Below are positions 47,218-60,298 of a stretch of DNA of 64,000 nucleotides, in pieces. The translations under genes were made by a program, and so were the position numbers. How positions within the stretch are numbered: the stretch's first letter is position 1; each line of letters begins with the position of its first letter. The notes under the pieces are model-generated. The model searched no databases, was not told the origin of the DNA, and was given only the letters and a program-made list of their open reading frames with translations. This stretch comes from Alitta virens (taxonomy: Eukaryota; Annelida; Polychaeta; Phyllodocida; Nereididae). The stretch lies in the NCBI GenBank assembly GCA_932294295.1, contig OW028581.1, positions 17,969,162-18,033,161 of the forward strand. Reading direction: 5' to 3'.

Positions 47218-49724
47218 TTTGCTCTTGTCCAAAATATCTTTTCAAGTTTTCGTATCAATTGATATATTGAGTATCAATTATCCAATCAATAGATACGTGT
47301 CGTATCGTTTGAAACAAACGATATGGACCCCTAATCACTGAAGTAGTGCACTTCTACTCTAAGGATCATATATTTAAATTTGTCTGTCTGAATGTACTTT
47401 TCCTTTTGTATAGGAACATGAGGAAGCTGATGGTCAGAAACTTTGCCAGCTTAGTGACCAATTTAACGTCTCATGTGACCAAAGAAGCTGAATTTGTACT
47501 CAATAAGGTTGTTGTCATCTCAGATCACATGGAAGCATTCTCGTGTTGAGTGATATTGAAATGGATAAATGTGTTGGTTATGGAAGAACAGAATAGTTAA
47601 ATCCTAAATAATGGTCAAAAATAGATGAAAGGTTTGAAAAACTGGGGTAAACTTCTTGCCTTGTGTTTTAAATGCATAATATCTCTGATGTGTCTGTCAT
47701 CTGGTGGTTGAACAATAGATGTTGTAACATCCCAGTGCACCTGTAGAAACCTTAGCTTCAAAGGCTTGGTATTCTGAGATGCTGCAAACACTACATTAAC
47801 TTAACTGAATAGGTTTACGTTATTGCTATTCGCATTCTGTGTTGGCTTGCCATGTATTCCATGAGGCGTCACCTTAGACGGCTGCTGCTTCTTAATCTGC
47901 ACAGTTTCCGAGAACACTTTTGATGATGACTTGATCATTGATTCATGCCTTTTTTCCCCACCACACCTTCGTGGCCAGCATCTTTGATGGGAGTTGTTTG
48001 ATGTCTGGCTTAATCAACAGGCTGTGTGTGTGGTACTTGCTGTTTCATACTGTTGTGTGCTGCTGCTAATTATAGTAATCATAGGAATATCGCTTGACCT
48101 TCAAGATCATACTTCGCTCTCTAAAAATATACAATGATATAAGATCGCTGTTGACTTTGACCTCTGTGCACATGCTCATTGCTCAAGCAATGTCAAATGG
48201 TCTTGTATATTTAGACAGTATATATATGATCATTTGATGATGAAGGTAAGCTTTGAGGACTTTCAAACTAATCAGCTCTGAATGAATGTTCACTTTTCCT
48301 TTTTAATGATCTCCTACACACTGCAATCTGCCTAAGATGGGCTGTCTCACTCATCATACTCATACCTAATTAGAAGGACTTGATGACACACTGATGAAAT
48401 GGCCTGTAGAGCTTTGCCATCTTGGCATAGCATTAATCAGTAAATATGGAAGATGTGCACGATTAAAGGGTGTATTACCGGGGATCAGATGCACCGTGCC
48501 TTTATAGATGTAGCTATACTGCTTTTGTGACATCCTCGTTACCTTATACATAGCCATTACAAAGCTCTAAAGTTTCTGCAACATGTGAACATGTGTTAAT
48601 GGATACCATGATCAAAATAGTAGTGTAGCATGTCGAGGGAATGGGAAAAGCTGCACAAAACATTGCATGGCATGAGCTTTGGTGATCTGACCATGAACGT
48701 CGATGAACAGAACATGCTGTTCTTCGTATTGATGAGCATGACGAACGGCATCTTCGGTGACGCTTGATGAAAGCAAAATGCATGGAACAAAGACGCAATT
48801 TATGCAGACATCAAATTGGATCAGTTGGAATTATTATGTGCATTACCCTTATTATGCGTTAATGGATTCTCAGGAAACTGTTGAAGCAAGCATTTTTCTT
48901 CATATTCAAAATTTCAAATATGTGGCCTGGATCGCCTTGCTCGGAATGTAATTTTTCTGAAGAAAATGATAATGAACTTGGCAGTAATGGACAGTGTTTA
49001 CCTAAATAGTATGTATAATTCACGTGTTCGAATCTCAGTCTTACATTTTGTGGCATTGGCAAGACTCAAGAGCCTGCACTCGTTTGTATAAACATGTGTG
49101 TTTGGTTACTTTGGTAGATTACGATTGAGACTATCGTCTGTTTTTCATACAGTCTTCAAATTAAGTATTTAATCATTCTATCACTTGGTGCGTTTGTGTG
49201 GCACTGTATGCTGTATTAAGTTAGTGAGAACTACCTCTTAAGCTCAGTATATCGTATGATCATGACATTATGATGTCAATTTTTGACATACCATAGCCGA
49301 TAATACAGTAGTATACTGTTTGGGTGTATGGGTGTTTGGTGAAATACATCTTGGAGCCTCGGAGGATCTGTCTCTGCCTGCCTCTGCCTGGCCACTCACC
49401 AAAATAGCCCAGTTGTTGTGAATTTCATATTTATCAACAGCCTCTGGTCTGGCTTTGTACAGAAACTGAGATCACAGATATGTTATGGTGAACATTTCCA
49501 CAACACTGCTGCCAGTTCAGACACACATCGCACATGACATGGACACTCACTTCACACTGCTTCACAGTGCCTGGGATGTTGGAAATGCATATATTTGTAC
49601 ACTCAAACCTGGCTATTTGAATTAAGATCCCCATTGCCATTGGTTCTAGGTTGAATCTTGGACTCCTGTTTAGGCCTCAATAATTGGCATTATATGATTA
49701 TTGATGAGACTACTTATAATGGCA

Positions 49725-49800
49725 GTTAGTGGCCAAGTGGTAAAGGTATTGGCAAGTTATCATGTTGGCCACCTCCTCTGAAGGTCCTGGATTCTGAGAA
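49725..49800 (+). mobile_element. tRNA-derived SINE head (fragment)
   Basis: TGGCCAAGTGG at 49730-49740 fits an A box, and GGTCCTGGATTCTG at 49783-49796 a degraded B box. It shares the exact 14-mer CTCCTCTGAAGGTC with the unit near 17,030. The 3' limit is unclear. Confidence 0.5.
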
Positions 49801-50180
49801 TTTGAGTAGTTCAATCCGATGTTTACATAGGGATTCCTCATATTCTGTGTTTATTTTGGAACAAGTAAAAGAAGCCATCTGTGTGCTAAATGTGTGAGGT
49901 TGTGTGAATCAAACCTTATCAACCTTACCATCTCATCATTGCGTCTGCCTCTGACTGCTGTTTCAAACCAGTGGCATTGATGATTAAGGCAATTCAAAAA
50001 ATATTTCTAACTTCTGAGACTGCTGTATCAGCCAGGTGGTCTCAAGCTAAGGTCATGTTGTATTTGGGTGCATGGAGTTATGTTGGTGTCATATGAGACC
50101 AACAAGGATTCTTAGGGGCCAAATGACCTGGCCTCAGTGAATTTAGTGGATCAAAAGGCCCTCATAGCCCTAAATATCAG

Positions 50181-50235
50181 CCCTATAGCTCAGTTACAGG
50201 GAGAATACAGGGCCCTTTGAGGTCCAAGCCCTGTC
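50181..50235 (+). mobile_element. tRNA-like SINE head (second type)
   Basis: TAGCTCAGTTA at 50186-50196 fits an A box, and GGTCCAAGCCC at 50221-50231 fits a B box with one change. The intervening arms do not form a good cloverleaf, so this is a SINE or pseudo-tRNA rather than a tRNA gene. Confidence 0.4.
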
Positions 50236-50835
50236 ATCTTCGCTGTGATCATTGCGATGTCACAATTGTAGGCTAGATGGGATTGTATACCATGTCTACG
50301 GTTCTCACAAATCCATAAATAGAAAATATGTGTATGTGTCTGCCGTCGGAATAGCGCAAGGCAATGATATATATATCAGTGTATATTTGGCATTTTGTCA
50401 CAAGTTGCTCATGGAGGGCATTGTATCGGTGTATTGTCAATGTATTTTAATGAGGTTAGTGATGCAAACTATTTCTAAAAGAGTACTAGCATTTATTGCT
50501 TTGCTGCAGGTGAAATGCGAATGTTGATAACTTGATAGTATGTAAGCAAACTAAGCTTTTGTTTGTCATTTACTAACATTGTTTTGCTGAAAACAAGCAG
50601 ATGTATCTAATGCTAATACAAGGTTACAAATTCATTCTACATACGAAATTGCGCTGACAATGAATCTTCAAAGGTAATTTCCACATTCTGTTCCTCATTG
50701 TTTCCTATTGTAAATAATATAATTGGTAAGATAATCATTTATGATAATTGCTGGTGTATTCACTGATTATGAAATAATACATTTGCACGAATTTGTACAG
50801 CGTATACAGGTGCACTAACTGCAATCATGACATTG

Positions 50836-51246
50836 TTAAAGTTGCACTGTCTGTCAAATTTGCAATTTTCTAAGACGCTATCAAACAGTTGAAAATTACC
50901 TTTAATAATCAAGGCACACTAAATTTGTGTGAATTAATGATTTTATAAGACATTAATTACTTAAAAATAAATTATACATTGAGAGAAAATCCAGACCAAC
51001 ATTGGCAACACAATGGAAATGACATCATCACCATTGTTCAGTATTGTGATGTCATCACTGGGTTTGTTTACATATTGAGTTTTTGATGGCATGAAAAACT
51101 AATATTTATAATATTATTTATTGTAAATTAAAACTACATTGTTGTGCTAAAGTGGGTATGTAATGGTGAAAAATATGAGACAAGAAGGCAGTATTGATTT
51201 TTATCATTAATTTAATGTGCAAATTTGACAGACAGTGCACCTTTAA
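50836..51246. mobile_element. 411 bp MITE with TTAA target duplication
   Basis: Both ends are TTAA (50836-50839 and 51243-51246). Inside them, AG(T/G)TGCACTGTCTGTCAAA extends to a roughly 24 bp terminal inverted repeat. TTAA duplication is typical of piggyBac and Kolobok elements. There is no coding capacity. The centre has a smaller hairpin (ATGACATCA at 51019-51027 with TGATGTCAT at 51047-51055). Confidence 0.85.
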
Positions 51247-54200
51247 GTATACTAATTAATTACATATATCAGGACACCAGTAATTAGAGGACACCGGTCA
51301 ACCCTACACTGCTATAGCTGTATCTACATCTGCAACAAGCGTGACCTCTGGCCAAATGAGCACCATCTCCCAAGCTCCGCATCTCAATGCTCCCTTAACC
51401 AGCATCCCTGCTGATGCTTTTATTGATTTTTTCCAAGGATCTGTGCTTGTCAACTGCAAAGCTTGTTATCTTGCTCCAGAAGTGTCTTGCTACTTCATGG
51501 GAGATTTTGTATGGATTGCGTAGAGTGCTGCTCACTTGTTACATGTCAAATTCTGTGTTTATTCTTTTCACTAATATGTGTGATAGGGATATTGCATGGG
51601 GTGGTCACTTTCAGATTCAGTGTTCGAATAAAGGTGTTCGTATTTTCTGTGTGCTTGCTAGTAAAGATTCTTCATTAATTGTTCTTATCTTCACTGGATC
51701 TATTTCAGGAGCCGGTTATTTACTCTCCAGCGATCATTATTTTAAGGAGATTTATTTTTGGCCGTTGTCATGGTTTCAACGAAATTATGCCAATTTTTTA
51801 CGTTCATTTGGAGATGATATCAATGGTCTGTCGCTATTACCAACGGAAAAAATGATTATGACTCGCATGTAATTTTAAGTGACGTGATAAAAAAGAGACA
51901 ATATTATGGCATTAAAAGACCGCCCAATATCTTCTAAGGTTTAAGAGAGTACATCTCTGTCCAAATTATACCACAGACTGAGAGAAAGTGAACCCTCATT
52001 TCCTACAAGGAATGACTGATTGACCAATTTGAGAATGGCGCTCTCATAAATCAACGTCATATCGTAGATCAGCTGGCTGTCCAATCATAGGGTTTGTACT
52101 AATATAATATGACGAAGTGGACTACCACCCTCAGTGTAAGTGGCACACCAAATGTATACCAGTAAGAGAGAATACGGTTAAAGCAATGTGTTTATGTGGT
52201 TAAGACAATGCATGCGTGTTTATGACAACACGGGAGTGATATACAGTCAGCGGAAAAAGAAGCACAATGTGTATTAACTATTAAGGATAGATTATCAAAT
52301 GGTTGTGGAATTGTTGCGTAGCTTTTTCGCTTAGTGTATAAAAGTACTTTCCTGTGGGCATGATCAATGATGATGAGAGGTTGGCAGAAGAAATTGAAGG
52401 CTATAGTAGCTACTGATCATCAAAACTATTTTTTTTACATCCAATAATTTTCAGAGTCTATTTAATGTTCGTGTCCGTTTGGGTTTTTTTGCATTAGGTG
52501 TAATTAAGAGACCGAGTGAATGAGACTCACTGAAATTACTTATACATTTTCTTCTCTTATTTTACTGAGGCTTTGTCGTTAATTTAGCAAAGGGATGCCA
52601 TATTTTTGTTTAGTTATACAGATACAGGCACAAAACAGAATGAACAGCACATGGCTTGATTGTGGGAGGGCATTATTAACTGGCATTTAGGGTAATTATC
52701 CCTTGGCTGTGATCTGCTAATTAGATGCTAATGAAGCCATGCCAATGATGCTGCCAAGGACCGCTGGCTGCTGCCTGCCACTGATCTGAGGAACTTCCAA
52801 GGTCACCCTCCTAATTCCCAGGCAAGCAAGCAAGCAGTCAAAACAACATGGTGAAGCAAGCAGTCAAGCAGTTAATTGGGGTTGATGATAGAATGATGAT
52901 CAGTGAAAGATGCTGCTGCTGCTCATCACTACCAAGGATAATGAGACATTGATGTCAATGACCTTGGCTTGGTGTTTTAAACAGTTTAGCTTCATTTCAA
53001 CTGAGTTCAATGTTTTTTTTGTGGGTCAGGTTGAGCGGTTATGACCTTGTCATCCTGCTTCATGTCAGTAACTCTTGTTTAATGTAAAGTTGTCAAGGTA
53101 TATTGTTCTCCACTCTTAATTATGTCATGTTTGCAATGTTATGATCAAGTACATATGGACCTACCATAGGTGACCTAAAAGACCATTTGACACGTTAGAT
53201 CGTTGTGAATGTATAAAGTGGAAACAAAGGGAATTGCAAATTTTTTTTATTTGGCAGACCTATAAATCATATTGCAGGAGTTGTGGAGATCTAGTCTCAC
53301 TGTTGTGTGAACCATATGGCAGCTTATAGCTTAGTTATTCATAGAGAAAGAGAGAACATAGATTGAGTCGCTGGCTGTGGTGGACAGAGGTCAGCTGGCA
53401 GGCTGGCCACTGAGTGACCACCCAACCACCAGCCACTTGGAAGGCCACGTGCCATGAGACGTACGTAATAGAGTGGAAGAATTCGATCTCCTGTTCTGGA
53501 GCGAGAGAATGTGCATGGGGACATTAGCCCAATGCTCTGCCTTGCTCTGAGCTGGTTTGGGGCTGTTGCCATCCCTCTGGTGGAAGTTTTAGCTTAGCAG
53601 CTGCTTAGTTGGAATATGTTAGGTGCTTTTTTGTTTGGGCTGATTTTTCTGAACTTTACATTAGATTGCTAGAATGTCATTGTTAGTAAGTGGCGAATGT
53701 ACATCGGGATTTTGGATGGATTTGAATTTGGGGATGTTCTGGATGGTGTAAGCAGACTGTTGTATTTTTGTGATTGAAAATATTCTTTCATTGAGATGTC
53801 TTTGCTTTATTCAAGCAAGACCTTGGAAGGCTTAACATGTTTAGCCGAGGCATGGGCATACAGTGTGCATTGGATGAAGTTAAGAATACTGAATAACATG
53901 TGCTTATGGCTCCTTACAACCTTGAGCTGTTGAGCATGTTGAGAGACAGGACAGGAAGTTCCAGAAGGACCAATGGGACGCAATTCATAAACATTTATTA
54001 GATATAAAAGTGTTAGGCTGAGTGATGGGCACTAAAAGCATGTGGAAGCCCAGGGATTTAGCCAGTCTTTCTCCGCCGCAATTTGCGTCTGAAGAAGCTG
54101 GAAGGTGGGATTAAGGAACACGGTGTGACCAATGGGGGTTCTCGGCAGGTGTTTGCTGACTGTTATATGGGATGCAGTGCTTCACCTTGTAGTACTCCAC

Positions 54201-54782
54201 CAACATCTTTGTAAAAGCAAGTTCTCTTGGACAGGTTGCAAGTCACGGTTACGATTCGGATTGCCTATTGAGTTGCTCTTTTTAAGCTGAATTTAAATTG
54301 AATGGTGTTAGCATGAGATGTAGAATTGGCAGTGTTTTTTTGCACTGAATGCAGCTGTCCCAAGATAGGCATCTGGTACATAGCATCTCATCATTACAGT
54401 ACTACTACTTTCATCAGTGTATAAACTTCATTAAGGTCATTTCTAAATACATACTGATAACATCCCATGTTGCGGACTTGCATTGTGCAGTGTTGTGTGA
54501 GTCTCTTGAACCATGTTATTACATAATATCAATTTTGTATGCTCTAATACACAATCAAAACAAACCTTATTTAACCAGAGTAATTCCAGTTTACACCCAG
54601 TAATTCCTCAGTACACACTACCACTTGTACTCTAAATACCCACACAGAACCAGCGTAGCTAGTGGTGACCACTGACCACTACATACAAGGACATTGGGGT
54701 CATTCAATAGCTACTATGGTCAAGTGAAACCTCGTATCCCTTTGCTGCTCATATGCTTAGCAGAATTTGATTATGAGAAGTG

Positions 54783-54869
54783 GAGCTACTATTCACATGA
54801 TTGAGTAAGTGACTTATATTGAAAGTTGAGCTACTATTCACATGATTGAGTAAGTGACTTATATTGAAC
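54783..54869. repeat. 45 bp tandem duplication
   Basis: GAGCTACTATTCACATGATT and the 25 bases after it are repeated with a 45 bp period, nearly two full copies with no visible mismatch. Confidence 0.9.
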
Positions 54870-57800
54870 ATTTTCTGTAACATTGGTCATTGGGACTCTG
54901 GTGCCCAGTTGTCCGGATCAAATCGAATATTGGTGTTCACTGGTGGTGTGTGATGTTGCTAGCAGAATCATGGGAATTGGGTGTAGTAACTCGATCGTTC
55001 GAAAGTGACAACTGTTGGTTTTGGAAATCCAATAATGTCGTTCTAACACGGACATGTTAAAGCCTTTAACAAGAGTTCTAACTGCCACAAAACCAGCAGA
55101 TGTGTTGATTCTAAGACGTGGGGAGAAGACAAGTGCGTGCTGAGTGAGCATGTTGCTGGAAATTAATGTAGATTGATGACGATTTGATGGATATTTTTAG
55201 TTTTGCTTGTTGAATGGTTTCAATATCATGATCGTGCGCTTGTGGTTGATTTGTCGTTTCTTGTTGCTAGCCGGTGGGTTATTAGATTAGTCAGTGGTTG
55301 TTGTTGTGATGCCACTCTGCTGAGTCTTGTTTTCTCCTGAAATATCTGAAATCATTATTATAAGTTGACTCTTTCAGCTTTGTATCTTATAGGCTAGCTT
55401 CAGCAGTGTTCAGGATATAGACAATCATGCAAGGGAGTCCTCAATTATGCTGCAGGAGCTTAAGAAAATATTAGCTCTGCTCAACATGCAAATGATCGGT
55501 CATTGATCATTGTAATGATGTGGCCAGCAACCGATGGGTCAATGCGTATCGATGGTCTCTTGTGATTCTCCGGAAGTGGGTCATGTCTGTGATGGCCATG
55601 CAGTGGACGGTGATCAATAAGCTGTGCCAGAGCACTGGTGTGCTAGTGCGGTGACCACTGGTCATAATCCTGCTATGCAAGAGTCAGAAGCAGTGAGACT
55701 GACCAGTGTCCACTGCGCTAAACCTCCTAACCTGATTATGTCTGAATGGTGCCTGGTGTAGCTGCATAGAGGTAACTGAGTAGCATTTTGAATACTCCTG
55801 TGACTGCATTGACTAAGTAACTAAGCGCTTCGTTTTAGCCTCGGCTGGTGCTGTCCTAGTATGGCTGTATAGTGTGTATGGACTGCTGAATGTTGTTTTT
55901 ACGTGTCTTGTGAAAAACACTGTTCGCTTAGCAGCTTAGCTTAGCTTGGATGTACATTCTTAGACTCTGGATTTACGACAGGCTGGATATACTGTTTAAT
56001 GTAATATGTGGAGTACTCAGCTGGGTTTCTCAGGATTGATAATAATGGACTGTGTAACATCTGTGCTGTATGCAGAAAAATGTCATGTACACTTGGCAGC
56101 TTGGTAGATTAGAAGGTCTACATGTCATTTATGATCTTAGCAGCGAATGTCAACATGAGACCTTATGAAAGATTGGTCAGATAAAAAATTTCTTTTGAAT
56201 GAAGGTTTTTTGTCAAGGAGTGTCAAACGGCTAGAAAGTAAAGCTGGAAAAATCTTGAATTGGCTTTGACATTTGTGAAAGCGATAGGTTAACCTCATAA
56301 ATGGCAGGATGGTGTGTCTTCTATTGCTTTTATGTAACAGATTGATCGAATGTGGTAAGAGCATTGAAAATAGACATGTATAACTTGCTGTCGAAGCACA
56401 ATTATTGTCCGCACACTCGGTGGGGCCATGTACAGCTTGTGGGTCATCGGTGGTGTTTGCGTGTCTGATTTGCATGATTTAGAGCTCACACAGGGCATTA
56501 ATGTTGCCCAGAGTACAGGCAATGTTGAAGTGTAGCATCGGCATGCAAAAAGCAGCTGCTGAAGAGCTTTTGTGGCTTTTGCAGCAACTGTTGAAACTCG
56601 CAACGTTCCCCGAGTCCCAGATCTCCAGCTTTGAATATTCATAGCTTTCTGGATGTTGTAGACTTTTCAATGAATGAATTCTCACTGTATCGATCCGACT
56701 TGGAGATCTTTTCAAGCCCCAGCAAGCATCTTTAAAAGGTTTTCCACCCTGTGTAAAATTTCAGGTCTAGATAATTTCTGAGTTGCTTGTCCCTTTCAAT
56801 TAGAGAACTTGGCTGTCAAAGAGAGAGCCAGCTAATGCTTCTAAATGTCTGGTTTCTGGAGGTAATTCTTTGTTCCCTTTTGGCAATTTGTAACCTTTCT
56901 TCATTAGTAAGACCTAGTTGGCTTGAGTGACTAGGGAATTGCCTTGTTTGAAGTTAAAGTAATGCTCACCTATCTATTCTGCTGCGTTGCTAATTATCTC
57001 ATGAACCAATGCTATACTTCATGCATCTTACTTTGGCATTGAGTGTATTTTGCGAAATGTATTGAATTAATCAAATTACAATGCTTGGTTGACTCCAGTC
57101 TTCCTGAAGTACGTCGGACCGCCGGACCTGACCGGCAAAATTTCATTCGGTCCGGCAAGTGACAACCTATTTTACAATGATATTTCATAAAGACTGGACT
57201 CTGTAAGAGAATTAATTAACCATGTTTAGTCTGGTCAGCAATATGTGGTAGATACAGAGCTGTCAAGTTGACAAGTCTGGATGGGGAAAAAATACTATAC
57301 CAGAAATGGTAGGAGACTCATCTGAGATGGCCATGCTTTCAGCAATATTGGCATATGGACTGTCTGTCTGATTAGATGAAGTCTTCATGAAGACAGGCTG
57401 TATAAAGAAGTCCTTTGTGGGACTGGGATCATCAAGAAGCCTAAGATATAGATGGACTTTCATCCATTGTCATCCATTCTCATCCATACAATGGATGCCT
57501 TATATGGATGAGCGAGTAGTCTGCATGGTCAAATGGAGTAAAGTGGACATTGGTGCTCAGATGGATGAACTAACAATGACCAGGCTTATGGCCACAAGTG
57601 GACAACCAACTTTATGGGCAACTGTAGCTTCTCCTTGGTGATTTAATTGTGGCAAGTTTATGAGAGGACCCTTCTCTGAATCTCCATGCTTTGGGTGCTA
57701 CTTTATGTGATAAAGTGTGGAGCAGGTCGCCGTGGAAACCGGTGTGTTTCCTTGTGTTACTGTTTAGTAGTCCCCTGTGGTCCTTGTTCTATATACAGGG

Positions 57801-60225
57801 TTTGTGTGGGAGGGAATAGGGTATAACACCGCGGATGAAAGTGTATGAAATATTGCTCTACTATAGGGAGTATTTTATTTGTTTATGAATATACTGTGCA
57901 TATTGTTTGCTGTGTATGTTTCATTGGTTGTTTACAGCAGTGCATCCATCTTGAAAATCCTTATATTAGGTTGTATATATTTCATCATGACCATTGGCTT
58001 TCATATATTTCACATTGTATGTAGTTATCTGAAGTGTTGTAATTCACAGTCGATTCAGCAGCAGCGTTCAGTTATCGAGGAAGAAATATACCAGATTTCT
58101 GGCTGAATATTGGTTGGATTTATAAACTGGTTTGGTGTCTGGCATATAGAAATAGAGACACTACCAAAGCTCAAGTGTAAATTTTTCAATATGAACAATC
58201 AACATGCACATTCATCAATTTACTTTTCATGCTGTGGACATGTATAATGATAAAGCCATCCTCATGTAGCATTCCCATGACGTTGCATGTCCTCGCAATC
58301 TCTTTGTACATGTTGCATAAAATTCATTATTTTGCTCACATGAGCCAACATTATGGGGCAGTATAGAGCTTGTGCATTTAGGTATCAATTATTGATGGCT
58401 GCTAAACATATTAAGTGCTCCTCTGAGGGATGATATTATGAGAAACATGTGTAGTGCTTGATTTAATCATGCTTTTCATTAATACTTGAAGACTTGGTTT
58501 GCAGTCTAGTCGATTGTCATAACTATGGCAGGGCAAATGTGAGGAGAAGCTGGTATGAACACCATGAAAACATGTATACTATGGATATGGCTTTTGTAAG
58601 GAACTTTCACTTTCCTTGACCACATCATTGATTGATAGCAATGTTGTATGCAATGTCACAATTGCAGTGTCTCCACAGAGTAATAATACCCAGAGGGGAC
58701 AGTGTTATCCTGTGCAGGGTTGGTGTTTCACAGTATAACAAGCCCGCAGTGACGGTTTCATATCAAAAAGATGAAAGGATTTGTTAATTTAAATTATGAA
58801 AGTCAAATAGATAATGTTATAGATTTATTAGGCAATCAGACAAAGAAATTTTTTTTTAATGCTCTGAATTGGGGTTTTACATTAATGTTTAACACGCAGA
58901 AATATATAACAATAACAAAAATGATGTCACTTCTGATCAGTATGATTATGACGTAATACAGCAAAGAACACCTATTATCGCTCAAATCTAGCCCTGACAT
59001 GGCTTATAAAAATGTGTAAATGTCCCCTCTTACTAATTCTACTCTTTGGTGTCTCTCCAAGCAAAGCTGGTAATGTGGTTAATATATTTGGCTGAGTTTT
59101 GTATTATCTGCAGTTTACATGTTGCAGGATATTAATGGGAAATTTTTCTTGTTTCTTACATTGATAATTTGCTGATAATCAATGGATCTTGCAGGGATGT
59201 GCATGATTTATTTTTAACCCTGTAAATGCTGTACCTGTTAAAAATGTTTCACTATGAGTCAAACATCATAATAAGATGTCATATGCTAATGTTTAATTAA
59301 TGTATAGAATCAGCAAGTGAAGGTACAGAGTACGTCGAAGCAAGTGTCTAAACTTCTATTGTTGGTTAAACTTCAAATACACCCGAGGTATACAGAACCA
59401 TAATAGGATTCCCAGGCAAACAGATGTGACCATGGCCAATGTTATTCCTGTGTTTCATGAAAGGACACCTTGTCCTTGAAAGATTGAAAAAAGAAGAAAA
59501 TCCACAAATGGTGAAGCGCTACAGGATTGCTATATTACAAAAGAAGTATATAATATTATACAGTATCAAATGTGGCTTCATATGAAATATTATAAGTTTT
59601 GTTACCTTGAAAATACTCGTATCATATTAGGGCTTCATATGTATCAGTGTGTATAAAGAAAAGCAATTACTCAACCTTGGCGGATTGTTTTCAAACGCCA
59701 GAACATTTGTAATATGGCAGTCGTTGTGCTCCACTTTTTACTGTACGATTATGTTGTGCTAAAATTGTTGTTTCCTTGTGTATATATATTCCTTGTGTGG
59801 GACACTATTTATCTTGATCTCTAGTCAACTTTTTGGGCGGTTTTGAAATATTGTCGTGTTCTGATAAAGTATACTGTATATCACATCAGTTCGGTGTTGC
59901 ACGTCACCTTTATTAGGTATGCAGCCCAGCTACAGTAGCCAAAGCATAGTCCCAGTGAGTCCTTAATCTCCCTAGACTATCACTGCACGCCATTATATAG
60001 CTCAGTACAACAGCATACTGTGAGTATAGTGTGAGTATTGTGTGCTCTTAATGCGCTTCTAGTGTGCTCTTAGTGTGCTTCGAGTGTCTGTGAAAGAGCA
60101 AGCAGTGTCAAGGCTCTGGCAAGTGATGGGCCAGTTGCGGTCTTGCAGCTCTATGATTGTTAAGAGCTGAGAGACCAGCAGCAGTGTTGCAGTTGTAAGG
60201 AGCTGAGCCAGTCCAGTGGAAATTG

Positions 60226-60298
60226 TCACTGCCATCACTGCCATCACTGCCATCACTACCATCACTGCCATCACTGCCATCACTGCCATCACTGCCAC
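60226..60298. repeat. 9 bp minisatellite (TCACTGCCA)n
   Basis: About eight copies of the 9-mer, with one variant unit (CTACCATCA). Because 9 is a multiple of 3, all frames stay open and yield artificial peptides (SLP repeats on +, SDG or MAV repeats on -). No gene is inferred. Confidence 0.9.

Noticed and set aside
50181..50235. Functional tRNA gene
   Set aside because: A- and B-box-like motifs are present, but acceptor and anticodon stems do not pair and there is no terminator at the right distance.
51414..51872. 152-codon open frame on the + strand
   Set aside because: It has no family resemblance, an odd Cys/Leu/Phe composition and overlapping frames of similar length, so it looks like a chance ORF in AT-rich DNA.
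56137..56642. Two overlapping - strand ORFs (112 and 115 codons)
   Set aside because: They lie in different frames of the same DNA, show no protein family signal and have no splice or promoter support.
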